From Metaphire vulgaris (lineage: Eukaryota; Annelida; Clitellata; Crassiclitellata; Megascolecidae): a stretch of 64,000 bases of DNA. Below are positions 41,013-53,401 of the stretch, piece after piece. The notes under the pieces are model-generated. The model saw only the letters and a program-made list of their open reading frames with translations, had not been told where the DNA came from and did no database searches. The translations under genes were made by a program, and so were the position numbers. Location: assembly GCA_018105865.1 (NCBI GenBank), contig CM030835.1, positions 5,442,316 to 5,506,315 of the forward strand. Direction: 5' to 3'. How positions within the stretch are numbered: the stretch's first letter is position 1; every line of letters starts with the position of its first letter.

Positions 41013-43578
41013 TCTATTGTGATCGCGGTCTGAGTTAATACGTCCGCCGTCCGTCCGTCCGTCGGAGTAGAAGTGCGGATATACAACTGCAAAGGAGACG
41101 GAATCACGGACAGCGTGCAGAATTGAATTAAGCGGTTCGACGACAGAGATTTATGTGATCTGAAAATCCTCGATCGTCTCCGCGGATGATTCTGCAAGAT
41201 CTCAATCGCCGACTTGGAAATCAAAACCGATTTGAAACAAACTTCCACGACATGTCGAGTCGACAATGGAGGCGATTACCAAGACCTCAGGGCAATGTAT
41301 CGTACATGTACACAACAGCCTAGTCGAGAATATAATAAGTATAAAGCAGTATAGATGCGAGTTTTGCATTAATGCTGTAAGACTTAAAGCATACCATCTA
41401 CCAATCGATCTGTATTCTTTCTCTTAATGACCAGACACGCTTTGTTGGATCAAAGTCGTCCTAGCGAGTAGCGACAAGATAGGCCTAATTGAAGGATTGA
41501 GATATGTCTGGAAGCTTCACAACCAAACACAAACAATTAAAAAGTTCACGGCACTTAACGAAGGTTCGCTCGACGCCGTTAGAAGAGCCTAAAATGTCAA
41601 TTCACAAATCCTGACGCTTCATTTGGCCATACGCACTTATTTAATGTAAAAGACACATAGACCATTATAATAACAGACAAATGCAATAACATACAACCAA
41701 CGTACATAAATAGTACACGGACCATAAAAGCTCAGAAAAATGAAAACTACTGACCAGATTGTGATGTCAAATATTGCGACTTTCAGCGGAGGGGCGGTTG
41801 ATGCGTGGAATTTCTCTGTCCCACAGGGGTGGGGTGGGGGCATATATCCCAAGACGCCACTTAATTCATCGGCTCTCTTGTTCACAGGATATCGAGGTAT
41901 TTGTTAATGGTTTATGCGTGCTGATGCCAAAGTTTAGTGAGTCCAAAAATGTAACGTCAGGCAAAATATGCAGTTGCGTCAATTTGATGACATCATTTTG
42001 TTCTCATTTTGCGTCACCGTTGGACCTATCTATGAACTGCAATATGAAAATGCACGAGTATCGTTATCTGTAATTAAAAAGAACAGGATTTTTTCATCTA
42101 GATAGATAGGTACATGGAGTCTAGTAAATTCATAAACGTATATTTTTCTTTTTCAGATGGAAATTTTTCTGACGACTCAGATGAAAATTCGCAGATAGAC
42201 GGCACTGGAAATTCATTATTTCCCGCCTCCCTGCTTGCCAAGAAAAGGTAATATCTCAATTATTACGTAACAGAAGTGAAGATTTTAACGGAGCGACATA
42301 CTGCTTAGTATTAGACAAGGGTAAAAATCAAATCTTCGTATGGCTATGATATGATATACGATATAGCCTATGGTTCCAGTGCATGCATGAGATACTCTGA
42401 CCAGCACTGAAGCATCAATTCAAATCCTGAAGTTCTTTCTTTCAAAGGAGTCGAAATAGCGTTTTGGAGGCGTGACAATTGTATGAGCGATCGCTGTTTA
42501 TTCTAGGCCTTCTCTGGGGGGGGGAATTTTCCCCCAAAGTTTGAATTATCCCCCAATTTTTTTGAGATTTTGGCAAGTAGTATGACTTCCTCAATGTCTT
42601 TTACCCCCCAAAAATTTTAAACCCCCAATGTCTAGGTGGCTAGAATAGCTACTGATGAGCGATGCTGTAAAATGCATGTTTTCCAATAGAATTATTGTAA
42701 ATGCGACGAATCACTTATATAGCGCGTAGAAACGGTCTGAAGCATATCGGTTACCACAGGTATCCGTTATTGCGGAAGACGGAAGTTCGTTTTGAGGTTA
42801 AGTTTCAATTGTCTCAGGTGGTCGACCAGAGGTTGCTTCGTGCATTCGTCTGCACAGGTGGTCGTTTTAGACAGACGCCGACAGAGAAAGACGGCGAGTT
42901 TCCTATACGACGACAGATATTTTAAAAAGGCAACGCAAACGATCGTATTCGTTTGCAAACGATAGGATTATGTACTTAAAGACAGCGAGCACCTGCTCGA
43001 AGCATCTTTGTGCAAACAGTCTACTCTAGTTTTCGTTCATTATCATTAGCCTATATTTCCGACATGTCCTTTCGACATACACATCACTGCGGAAAAGTCT
43101 GTCTCGTTTGACGTAAGCAAAGAATGAGCAACCACTGTGGTACTGCTTTCAGAAGCGCTATATTTTGTCGGCAGCCAAGGGGGGTTTTAACCCCCAAAAT
43201 CTCTTGGCTACGCCACTGCTTAAGACTAGCAGTGAATGCACAGCTAGAATATAGCGCACACGAAGGCATTAACTTTTCAACAACTCTAACCAACTACGAG
43301 AAAGTTAAATGAGCCTAAATCGTAGAACCACATTGCAGCAGTTCGTTCTTCCTTTGCATTTCTGTGGGAATATTGAAATCGACGTGTACGCCTAATTAAA
43401 CTCGGCGTCGTTTTGTAGGAACGTCGCCAGCGACTTCCTGTGCGGCCGATGGGACGACTGGTGTCAACAGGGATCGAACCGACCGGGACTGTCGTGCTGC
43501 AGCGGGTATCACTGCAAGTGCCACCTCCTCTGGAATTCCAACTGCAGGTGCCGATCCAAGCTGTTCGGCGGCAAATGA
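38791..43578 (+). CDS. Secreted eight-cysteine knot prepropeptide (agatoxin-like), three coding exons
   Basis: Exons 38791-38941, 42157-42247 and 43419-43578 join in phase (1, then 2) into 133 codons plus TGA. Residues 1-24 form a hydrophobic signal sequence ending in an Ala run. About 25-78 is an acidic, Ser/Asp-rich propeptide. KKR at 79-81 is a dibasic/tribasic processing site. The mature peptide (82-133) has eight cysteines at 89, 96, 107, 108, 113, 115, 123 and 125, spaced C-x6-C-x10-CC-x4-C-x-C-x7-C-x-C. It ends in Gly-Lys, as expected for C-terminal amidation. This cysteine pattern belongs to the inhibitor-cystine-knot class that includes spider agatoxins and the agatoxin-like neuroendocrine peptides of arthropods. 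The architecture suggests an endogenous signalling peptide; venom use cannot be excluded or claimed. Poly(A) signals AATAAA lie at 43791 and 43840. Confidence 0.78.
39084..39422. mobile_element. hAT-like MITE, CAGTGGCGGTTCC family, in intron 1 of the peptide gene
   Basis: The element is 339 bp with ends CAGTGGCGGTTCCA / TGGAACCGCCACTG. A perfect TSD TCGAGGAC lies at 39076-39083 and 39423-39430. GACCTTTTTTGCTTGTCAACC is present inside. Confidence 0.94.
39871..40161 (+). mobile_element. tRNA-derived SINE
   Basis: A pol III A box (TTAGCAGAGTGG, 39877-39888) and B box (GGTTCGAGTCC, 39912-39922) sit at tRNA-like spacing. A body of about 200 bp follows, with ACCGGAGATCAGCACCGG, and then CTTTACT and a (TA)n tail (40133-40161). 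The head is not a functional tRNA because the acceptor-stem pairing is not evident. I could not place the body in a named SINE family. Confidence 0.75.
40425..40555. repeat. (GT)n then (GA)n microsatellite
   Basis: TGTGTG-rich sequence runs into about 40 GA units within intron 1 of the peptide gene. Confidence 0.97.
40604..40882. repeat. Imperfect (GA)n purine tract
   Basis: Nearly 280 bases are almost entirely purine on the plus strand, producing very long artefactual open frames on both strands. Confidence 0.95.
40980..41012. repeat. (GGC)n trinucleotide repeat in a CpG-rich block
   Basis: About ten GGC units lie in a GC-rich block (40900-41270) with CCGT repeats. The block could hold a promoter or UTR exon, but no splice-linked coding exon was found. 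Confidence 0.9.
42157..42247 (+). CDS. Cystine-knot peptide exon 2 (propeptide)
   Basis: Acceptor TTTTTCAG follows a long T-rich tract; donor AG|GTAATA. The 91 bases encode an Asp/Ser/Asn-rich acidic spacer and end inside the Lys-Lys-Arg processing site. Phase is 1 in, 2 out. Confidence 0.75.
43170..43219. mobile_element. MITE remnant with GCCACTG end in intron 2
   Basis: GGCAGCCAAGGGGGGTT and CTTGGCTACGCCACTG form short inverted ends about 50 bp apart, with no clear TSD. It is probably an internally deleted copy. Confidence 0.4.
43419..43578 (+). CDS. Cystine-knot peptide exon 3 (mature peptide)
   Basis: Acceptor CGTTTTGTAG. The first base completes the Arg of the processing site, so the entire mature peptide with all eight cysteines is carried by a single exon, as is common for such precursors. 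TGA is at 43576-43578. Confidence 0.8.
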
Positions 43579-43790
43579 ACCGATCGCAGAGGACGAAGAA
43601 GAAGAAGAAGAAGAAGAATAGAAATATGTCACGTTTTGTAACATTGGATCAGTTTGGTCTACAGTCTATAGTCGAACGCATTACAGGGACGTTCTAGCGT
43701 TTTCTCTGGATCAGTGCATAGATGGCGTACTATGGTCAAATATGCGTGCTTCAGCGTAATTATTCGGCAGCACAAATACAGATACTATAC

Positions 43791-43796
43791 AATAAA
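43791..43796 (+). terminator. Poly(A) signal AATAAA for the peptide gene
   Basis: The first AATAAA lies about 213 bases after the stop codon; a second lies at 43840-43845. Confidence 0.5.
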
Positions 43797-43849
43797 ATAC
43801 AATACAGTGCAAATACATTGCAATACTTAAGAACCTCGGAATAAATGTC

Positions 43850-45987
43850 TGAAGGAAAGCATACATCCAAGTCAAAGTAGGCCAAATGTAGGTCTACGTT
43901 AAACGAGCATTTTAGCATTGCCATGGTTCTGGTTAAACTAGTATATATAATTGCATGTTCTTATTTAATATCGATGTAGATCTACGAAATACACGAATTA
44001 CGAATCGTTTTTTCGGCTTGGAAAGATCGGATTTATAATAATTTTGATCTAGTTTTGAACAGACTATAGTGTCCGGCATATTTAGACAGCAACAAATTAA
44101 TTCAACGAAATAAACGCTAAAATTTAAAGTACAATGTGATAAGTTCGATAAAGAAAATAACGATTTTGCAGTAGCGTTGCTATCTTTACTAGCGTCAAAC
44201 AAGGGGGCAAAAAGGTTATCACCACCCTTCTCAAACGTGGTGACAAGCAATCTGACAAAGGTTAACTTCCTGGCAACGGCAAACAGGTGACAAGTCTTTA
44301 GAACTTGTCATACAAAGAAACCATCTCTCTTAAAACCGAATTTGGGAACAGAGGACTTATATAGTTTCCTTTCAAATAGACCAAAGGCCAAAAACCAAAG
44401 AATATGGTGACGCAGTTTGACTCAGCTAAGCTGGCTCGAAAATGTAGTTTTAATTTGTTTATCACTCTTCTGAATTTTCCATATCTATAGCCGCCACTGT
44501 AGATTTGTCAAACAGGGTATCAATTATATAATATTTTTGTGTCCTGCGTTCGAAACCATAAACCCCTTCTTATCTTGACCACAACAAAACCATTCAACGA
44601 AATAAACGAGAAATAAAAATCAAATGGCTCACAATGTGATAATGAGACAGGGTTTCAGTTTGACTCAGCTAGCTGGGGACACACAAAAAGGTTCTAATTT
44701 GTTTCAATACGATTTTGCAGTAGCGTTGACCTTTGTATCTCTCTATCTGTCTGTTTGTCTGTCTGCTGTCTGCCTCTATGTCCGGTTAAGTGACGCTTCG
44801 ATATGAAGATTTTGGCAGTCAACGGCCAATTGCATTAGAAACGTTGCCTATGTTGCCCGTTCATAAATGATAGCAAGTATTCGTCGCTCTCACCGAGTGA
44901 ACATAGCAGTTGTCAGAACTGATATTAATGCGGATCGAAACCGGAGAGAGGCAAAAATATAATTTTTGAGGTGGTTCTATTTTAGGTCAGATTGTAGACC
45001 CTCATCAAATCTTTTATTGAATTTTGCACAGATGGTCTGAAAGAGGAATATAAATGCAAAACATTGGTGTAGGCCTATACGTCATCTTTTTAGCTTTCAT
45101 AGAATCCGAGCAATTACAAGTTGAAAACAATCCAAAATTGCATGCAAATACACAAAACGCTGCAATTCTTCAGACCTGATGTAAGATACCTCAAGGCTTA
45201 AATAATAGACAGTTGCGCATGTAATAATGGGACCAGTGCCTAACCCAACTCCCTACATCAATCCAACCCTTGCAAATGCGCGATTTGTGCGTAGGTGAAT
45301 GAGGTGCGTGGACAAATCAAATGTACAGACCCGTGCCTTGTGTGGAATAAATATGAAAAGTTAGATTTTTAACCAATTTCTTCAGGGAGGGATCTCATGG
45401 GCCAAATAAAACGCGCTCGCGGACCAAACTCAAAATCGCAGCTCAGTTCCATTTCAAAACTCAGACTATGACCTACGATGCTTGTCAAAAGACCGTGCTA
45501 AGAAGGGTCACGAACTCTAGCCCATCCCAGTTAAAATTCCTGATACATGTTCTGAGCGGAGTAGGAGTATGAGAAGTACTGTACAAAGACAGTAGACACA
45601 CTGAGGCACAGAGCCACAGATACCTTATGTCCGAACGTCGACGCTATTGATCACTTAGACGGAATGTCTCTAGACAGCCATTTTTAAAGAGACCGTTATT
45701 TGTTTTCCGCATTAATCATTTAACGTGAACGCAGACCAAAACGAAGAAGACGAATCTGCAGCAGTTGTCCGGCGCTACATGAGATGTCGCTCCAGGTACT
45801 TCGTTACTTAGGTCTACTCGTTCGGTGTCCATTAAAGAACAGTCCGAGGCGGTACTTTTTGGCGACGGTACGAGCCGGTACGGTGTACCGGAAAACCTTA
45901 AGACTAATAATGTTTTTCATGCATCATTACGTTCTTAAGGTTTTACGCTTTAAATTACGCTTTTAATTACATTTTACGCTTTAAACT
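43850..45987. other. Intergenic, no recognised gene
   Basis: A repeat-derived block at 44440-44540 matches 24640-24745. A MITE-like word GTGACAAGCAATCTGACAAAGG lies near 44240. Nothing else is supported. Confidence 0.5.
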
Positions 45988-46194
45988 CAGTGTTTTATCC
46001 AGACTCCAGGCCTTTGGGGGGGGAGGAAATTGAGGCTTTCGGGGAAGTCGGGTGGGGGGAATCGATTGGTTGGAGGGGAAAAGACACAGTTCAATGCAAA
46101 ATTTGTGTAAGTGCTGGTGTTTTTTGGGGGATTTAGAAGGGTTTTTTTTTTGGGGGGGGGGTCTCCCCTCCTAACAGGCCTGTATCAAACACTG
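45988..46194. mobile_element. hAT-like MITE (CAGTGTTTTATCCAG family)
   Basis: The element is 207 bp with ends CAGTGTTTTATCCAG / CTGTATCAAACACTG. A perfect TSD TTTAAACT lies at 45980-45987 and 46195-46202. Long G runs sit near both ends. Confidence 0.94.
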
Positions 46195-47206
46195 TTTAAA
46201 CTACATCTTTTGCTGCATCTTTTCCATTTGATACATTTTTACATGGATCAAACGAGATCCTATTGGTTTCTATTATGATCGCCGTATAGAATCTTATAGG
46301 TCCTATAAACGCTTACAGCATGATATGGCACACCGGAATTTTTTGTTTGCAAAAACGTTTTGCTCCGAGGTCAGTGTTACATCATTACATTAATGGACTC
46401 CACTATAGAATGGCAGACGTCGAGACAGAGCGCCATCTGCTGTTCTGCAGTCTTCGTAGTCGTAGAACCGATCGGATAACGGTAATTAAGACAAACGGTC
46501 GCAAAATTTCTGCGAACAAGCGTCTAAAATGCGCATTAAACATCGCGTTCTTCTCCCCGAAGATGGTGCCCCATTTAGCAGGATCTGTTGTCGTCGTTCT
46601 CATCTGACCCAACCCGTGTCCATGCCTGCCTTAAGCCATGAATGCCTGTCGACATGGAACTTCTAACAGCTTCGTCCGGTGGATAGAAATTCACTCTGCC
46701 TTCGACTGCGACCTCGTCAAGACCGTCATATAAATCATCTAGGCTAATTCAAGAAATTAAATGAAAGTGAAAATGATTGACTGGAGCCTCGGGCACCGCG
46801 CTGGCATTATCTATGTCTTATTCCGTCTGAGCCCCTGAGGCTCGAGTCACAAGGCGAGCAGTACGTGGCACTGCCCAGAGCGACGCTGCCTCTGGCTTCA
46901 TGCTTCGGTTTTTTTGCGTCTAGGGCGTCGCAGATCAAACTGGTTCGACGCAATTGATTATATATTATATAGCCAAGCTCCCGAAGAAGTGAAGCACATT
47001 TGAACACATGTGGAACTCTTATTTTTAAGTTATCTTTTACTCCACATTGGAATAGAGGTTCTCATCTATCTAGATGAGCCGTTTCGACCCACGTTGCGTT
47101 TCTGCAGTGAGTTAGAATCAGTCGGATGCTCTTGTCTTCATGTCACTGGCTTAATAGCCACGATGGAGGTTCGGATCCCAGCCTCCATATTCGGTGTGGG
47201 ACCAGC

Positions 47207-47604
47207 CATGGGCGTAAAACACGGGGACGGCGGGAGACGGTCCCCCGAATAATTAGTTGGCGGGTGACAGAGTATTAATTATCCCCAATGTTTTGGGTTA
47301 CATAGTAAAAAAATTATATCCTACCCCATGATGTTATGGTGCTGATGCCAGAATTACACAAATCCACATTCTTTCATTTTGGATGACTTTTTTTGCTTGT
47401 CAGGGTATTTGGAGAGGGAAAAATAAAAAAATCAGGATGACCTTTTTTGCTTTTTGCTTGTCAAGACGTATTTCATGGGCGATTTTAAGTCCCCACCATA
47501 ATATGCAATATTCCCCATAATGGAGGGGGGATTTTTATATTTCTGGGGGTCAACTTTTAAAAAGTTATTCCATCCCCCATGTTGACGCCAGGTTTACGCC
47601 ACTG
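47207..47604. mobile_element. MITE, GGGCGTAAAAC family
   Basis: The element is 398 bp with ends CATGGGCGTAAAAC / GGTTTACGCCACTG. A TSD GGACCAGC / GGACAAGC (7 of 8) flanks it. It is closely similar to the nested copy at 21410 throughout. Just upstream a GGTTCGGATCCC B-box-like word (47168) may be part of a tRNA-like sequence it interrupts. Confidence 0.92.
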
Positions 47605-48699
47605 GGACAAGCTCTGGGTGGGATTTGAGCACATTTGATGAGATATTTTTCTGGTGTGGGGTGCGGTGGGTGTGTAGGACGATTATCGACAGAATCGATA
47701 TACTAGGCTGAAATACATCTTTAAGCCACTCAATAATAAAATATCAATTTAAGTCTTTAAAGTATTCGCCAGAGTTCGATGTCTAACTCTAATATTATTC
47801 AAAATGTCTGCGGCTGGAGTTCCTCCCTACATCCATTGTCGAAACTACATGTAGAAATGTCTGTCTGAAGAAGCCTTGATACCCTCCTATCCAGGAACCC
47901 TGGCCTGAGTAGAGTTTGTCAGCTCAAGAAGACCAGAGTGTAGCAAGAATGCCAGACATAGATTACATAACAGTTAGCAAACACGTTGATTAAATAATTA
48001 ATCCACGCCATGTTGAAAAAGAGGACGCAGCGAAAATTCATTTGTCGAAAGACTACATTTGGTTGACGCGCATAATAATTTTGTTTATCAGGATTGCAAT
48101 ATTATGATGTAAATATTTGCTTGCCAGAACGCACATATATCATAAACGATGCAGATTGATGTACTGTATTGTGCCTGGAACGGGCCGTTCGTTGTTCGCG
48201 TATATTATTATTATTATTCTGTCTGTTTATCTGCAATGTGTCGTTCTGGTCTCACTTAATCAAGACGCCTGAAGATAAGATCTCGCCGTTCCGTCGATAT
48301 CGTAGAAGAAGCTCTCCAGTCGCTCTTCTGTCATTCTCGATTATTCAAAGGCTTGCGGTTTATAATATGCGCGTCTCTCAGCCGAGACCCAATCGCATTG
48401 GTTCGGATAAGAATGAACGGCAACGGCACCGAGGAGTAAGAGCGTCGCCGATGGTCTTAAAAATCGGGGGTGAACGAACTACGCGGCTGGGCGATAGATA
48501 AATTTTACTTATCTCTGGAGTTATAGGACGGATCGCGACGTACATGTACTGTAGTCGCTTGCTTCGGTTGATCGAGTTTCAATCCCATTTGCTTAGACGC
48601 CGATCGAGTGGCCTCTGGCAGACATGGAATTCCGTAAGACGTTCAAGAAGAACCGAAGAGACAGTTGGCAGTGCAGTAGACATGACAGACAACCAGAGC

Positions 48700-48915
<216 letters not shown>

Positions 48916-49327
48916 GCGGGTGAGAGAACTAATGAATCCGAATTCCTTTGATACTGAGAGATCGGTAGAACCAAATGAAGACCGCTTCATGATAGCATCG
49001 GTCTAATCTGTCAAAACACGATCTATTATTGACTGCAATCTATTTCGAGCTAGCGCCGTCGTTGTCCGTCCGTCCAGCGGTTATTGACCAGCATCTGGAG
49101 CTGCTTCAGGCGTCGTCCCGTCCGTGGCAGAAACATTTCGACCCCTTTTCTGTGCGTTCAGCCGATGCCAGGAACGCAATTCTAAGTAATCGATTCTTCT
49201 ACGACTTCGCACTAATGAAACGGCCTTTTTAACATTATATTTATAGACGAATTGCATCGTATTAACGATATAAGCTGTCTATTGTACTGTACTACGAGTA
49301 TGATGTGGGTGGATATCAGAACAGAAG

Positions 49328-49558
49328 CTAAAATATGGATGAAAGTGGACAGGAAGAAGCATATTTCTTAAGTTTAAACATGAAAATGGTCATAGACTTT
49401 TGAAAGGTGTATAGATGTTTAAAAGGGATACGTATGTTCGAAGAAGGGAGAGTGCGATATAATCCTAATCGCCTTTTTTGAAGGAGAAAGAGCTCATTAA
49501 TACGTGTGTTTGAATAGTTTCCCCACGACAGATTACAGTAAAATGGGTTCTTCTTCAT
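49328..49558 (-). pseudogene. LINE reverse-transcriptase fragment (CR1/L2-like)
   Basis: The minus strand encodes SWGNYSNTRINELFLLQKR and on to IPFKHL. The pattern W-G-N-x-x-x-x-x-I/L-x-x-L-F-x-L-Q-K-R/K is characteristic of the C-terminal region of CR1/L2-like LINE proteins. No catalytic domain is present; it is an old fragment. Confidence 0.7.
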
Positions 49559-49888
49559 GTGCCACGTATTGCTACGTCAGCAACCATGGATTTCCACTCT
49601 TGTCTGTTTCTGGGTTTCCTTATCAGTTCAATGTTGTCTTTAGTTCTTGTTGCTTCTCTTAAGGCTGTCTGTATACTTTATTCTTTGTTTTCCTCTTGCT
49701 CTTTCCCCCTCTATTTTTCCTTTTACAATCAGATTTTCCAATCCATCATTTCTAATTAGATGTCCGAAAAATTTCAAGTGTTGTTTTGGCGCAGAAACTC
49801 GCTTTTGGACATTTTCCGGAATTGTTTTTAAATATAAAAAAGACGCCATCATTATCTTTTGTCGTGGAAACGGGAGAAATTGCGTCAA
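49555..49888 (-). pseudogene. Second non-LTR retrotransposon fragment, frameshifted
   Basis: The minus strand encodes HLKFFGHLIRNDGLENLIV then KIEGERARGKQRIKYTDSL. This is the F-G-H-(x)n-G-K-I-E-G-x-R-x-R-G pattern seen after the RT domain of many invertebrate LINEs. The frame then breaks and continues in another phase as RNRQEWKSMVADVAIRGT before TGA at 49557-49555. A short GAAGAAGAA tail joins it to the other LINE fragment, as if inserted into it. Confidence 0.8.
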
Positions 49889-50952
49889 TTCTCATCAGCA
49901 GAAAACCCAAAATGTCATTGGTTATAGTTGCAGATAAGCAGATCCGAGAATTAGCATAGCTCTGCAATTATTAATTACCACACAATCCCATTTCTCTTGA
50001 CCTCTTTCAATTTTTATTCCGGTCTGTCTCGCACAGTAATTTGATACCTAATAAGACTCTCTCTCTATATATAAGCAATATTAGTCTTCGATGTGACAGC
50101 AAGCAGTCGACGCAAAACGGGGACCAATTCGTTTTCCTCGATATTGATTAGCGGCGGAGAGCAGCCAGTAGTAGGCTACTCAGGACTGGTGGGGGATGGA
50201 CTGGTGATGGGGGCGGGGGATTGTCTCGCAGAACCTAATTTATTGAGAGAGAGGGAAAGGAATTAGTCAACGGAGCTCTCTGATTTAGTCTGCGTTCAAA
50301 GTTACATGTACGTACATGTACAACAAAATCACTTATTTATCACTTTAACGACAGCGGACGGTTGCAACTATAGGTATGACCGATAAACTCTCAAGACATT
50401 ATTATAATCAACAGGATACGGTTAATTAATTATTTTGGCGAGCCACAAACTGAACTTTCTTTTAAAAACGCAAGCTTCGTCCATTTTTGCGCCACGTACA
50501 ATAATTAATTTTAATAAAAATTCGAAATGGCCACGGCGTAGACCATTATTATGCATTGATGTTCGAAATGAGTCCTGACCAAAGGCAATTTAGTAGGTCA
50601 AATGAAATTATTTCCGAGAAAGGGTTGATTGGTACACAAAAATCGAACGAACGGTGGTAAATCATTCGGTGTTTTCTCGTAATGGCTTTTTCTCGCTTAA
50701 ATGAGCTCTTTTTTGGAATCGCATAAATATTATATGCCTGCGATCGCGCGGGACAGTGAAAAATGGTCGCAAGGCTGGTTCAGCGAAGGAGATATTCCAG
50801 CCGCCGTCGATCTATATTCCAAACTGCGCAAACTGTGTCGCTCTGTGTCCAGGAGCTAAATTTCACCACGGACAATGATTCACGACTACGATTATTCACT
50901 GAAGCGACCATCGACTGGTGCAGATGTACTACTACAATGGCGCTAAAGAAGT

Positions 50953-51034
<82 letters not shown>
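50953..51034. repeat. (ACT)n microsatellite
   Basis: About 27 ACT units are present. Confidence 0.97.
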
Positions 51035-51379
51035 ATTCACTTTTGAGCGTATAGTCTGCGAACGTGAAAGAGGCTAAAAACTATCCAAACAAAGTAAGAT
51101 GATTAATTATTAGTAGGTCCAATATTTGCCAGTGAAATATGTTACAATGCCTGCATGCAAACTTCCACAAGACATGACTGACTGAAGAAGAAAAAACACA
51201 CTTCAATAAACGCTTCTCTTATGAAAATGAAATACTTGTGCGATCTCATTTTTGCATGCCTATAGATTTTAAGTCTCCCGTAAATAGCTCTGGAAAAATC
51301 TAGTTGACGAGAGTGGCTCATTCAGTTGATAGGATAGATAAATATTAGACGATATTACAAAAACTGAGTACGGATAGAG

Positions 51380-51745
<366 letters not shown>

Positions 51746-52489
51746 ATTAGGTTTATTATTATTATCATTATTATTATTATTATTATTATTATTTTTATTA
51801 GGATTATTTATTATTTTTATTATCATTATTATATTTATTATTATTATTATAAATATTTATTATTTTTCTTATTATTTCCAAAATGTTCTGTCTGTTTAAG
51901 ACAAATTTGCTTTTAGTGTTTTGGGACTTAAAGTGGTCAGCCGGGGAGGGTGATGCTTGTTTTCAGAGATCATTCAGATATTTTTGGAATGAATAAATCC
52001 AAGGCAGATTATTATGAAGAAAAAGACATTTTTGAAAGAGATCGCCAATTAGCCTATAATTAATTTGACAAACTAAGGATCAAAACCTTAATCCGGCTCT
52101 GTCCACGAATGCTGTCTTAATTTCGTAATTTTTGCCAGAGTACCAGGGTACAGCAGGCCATTGCGTTTGAAAAGATGCAGAGGCTGAAGAAAGTCCAGCT
52201 GTTCTTCTCTCTAAAGTTCTTCTTCTCTCTAAAGTTTAATCTTTAGGGTTTCTGTTTCCTGTGCATGTTCGGTCATAAACCGAACTTCGCCAACTGACAG
52301 GCGGATGGAACTAAGATCTATAGTCACCGAATTCAGCTAGTTGTCCTCCTCCATCCAAGACGGCTAAATTTGGGGACAGATCTGTCTCGAGGAGGAATCC
52401 TTTACTTTGGAACACCCTCCGGACCTCCCCGAGGAAATAACCAGAGAGACCACCCAAAGCGCTCTTGATTATGGCCTTCGCCAGGCAGA

Positions 52490-52510
52490 TAGCGCTATAT
52501 AAATTGTCGC

Positions 52511-52589
<79 letters not shown>

Positions 52590-52595
52590 GAATAA

Positions 52596-52626
<31 letters not shown>

Positions 52627-52636
52627 AAGAAGAAGA
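52490..52636. repeat. (AAT)n then (AAG)n after a LINE/SINE-like tail
   Basis: CAGATAGCGCTATATAAATT precedes (AAT)n (52512-52598) and (AAG)n (52598-52635). GCGCTATATAAAT is a frequent 3' end word of non-LTR elements and SINEs; it also occurs at 56341. Confidence 0.8.
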
Positions 52637-53082
52637 AACGTATACGATCACAAAATAAAAGTAAGTCCTTCGCATGAAGAACATTTTCTCGAACACTTCA
52701 AACAACGCTTTTGTCTATCAGAGATCCGCCGGACAATCGCGCTTCTGACCTAAACAGAATGCGAATAAGAGAGTTGAAAGGAGAGGAGAGACGAAACGAA
52801 AGTGGGAAGAGGACAGAATAAGAAGAATCGAATGAAGCAAAGAAGAGAAGAAAGCAGAAAACATGAGAGAAACGGAAAAAGGGAAGGTAGGCCTGTAGCC
52901 AATATAAAACAACAAAACAATAAGGAACCCGAAAGGACGATTTCAGGACCTATTTCTTGTAGTTTAATCAAAGATATTAGCAGGACATCTGGGACATGAA
53001 CCGACGATCACTTTTGAAATGCGAGTATTAATGAATCTATACATGCATGATGTGTCCTCTCGTGTAGTGGCAGCCATGTACA

Positions 53083-53401
53083 TGTAGGTCCACCCCCAAA
53101 AACCAACTTATCCTTCTGTTCTTTATACACCAATCAAATAATATGTAGGTCCACCCAAAAAAACAACTTATCCTTCAGGGGCGTAGCCAGGGATTTGATT
53201 TGGGAGGGTATAAATATTTTGGGTGGGTATAAATCCTAACTATAAACCACATAAACCTTATAAACCACATATAACCACATGTAAATCACATAAAAAAAAC
53301 TTTAAGGTAGACTGATTGGGGGGAATATATACCGAGATACCCCCGGTCGCTACGCCCCTGTTATCATTCTGTTCTTTATATACATCAATCAAATAAGACA
53401 A
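53083..53401. repeat. 61-bp tandem duplication, one unit empty and one unit with a MITE
   Basis: TGTAGGTCCACCC through CAATCAAATAA occurs at 53083-53143 without insertion, and again from 53144 with a 185-bp MITE after ACTTATCCTT. The flanks on either side of the MITE match the uninterrupted unit. Confidence 0.9.
53176..53360. mobile_element. hAT-like MITE (CAGGGGCGTAGC) in the duplicated unit
   Basis: Ends CAGGGGCGTAGC / GCTACGCCCCTG are inverted. A TSD TTATCCTT / TTATCATT lies at 53168-53175 and 53361-53368. The neighbouring empty unit has a single TTATCCTT at the same place. The interior has repeated ATAAACCACATA words. Confidence 0.95.

Noticed and set aside
40115..41266. 383-codon open frame on the minus strand
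   Set aside because: It is almost entirely Leu-Ser from a (GA)n/(CT)n tract, with matching artefacts on the other strand; there is no protein-like composition.
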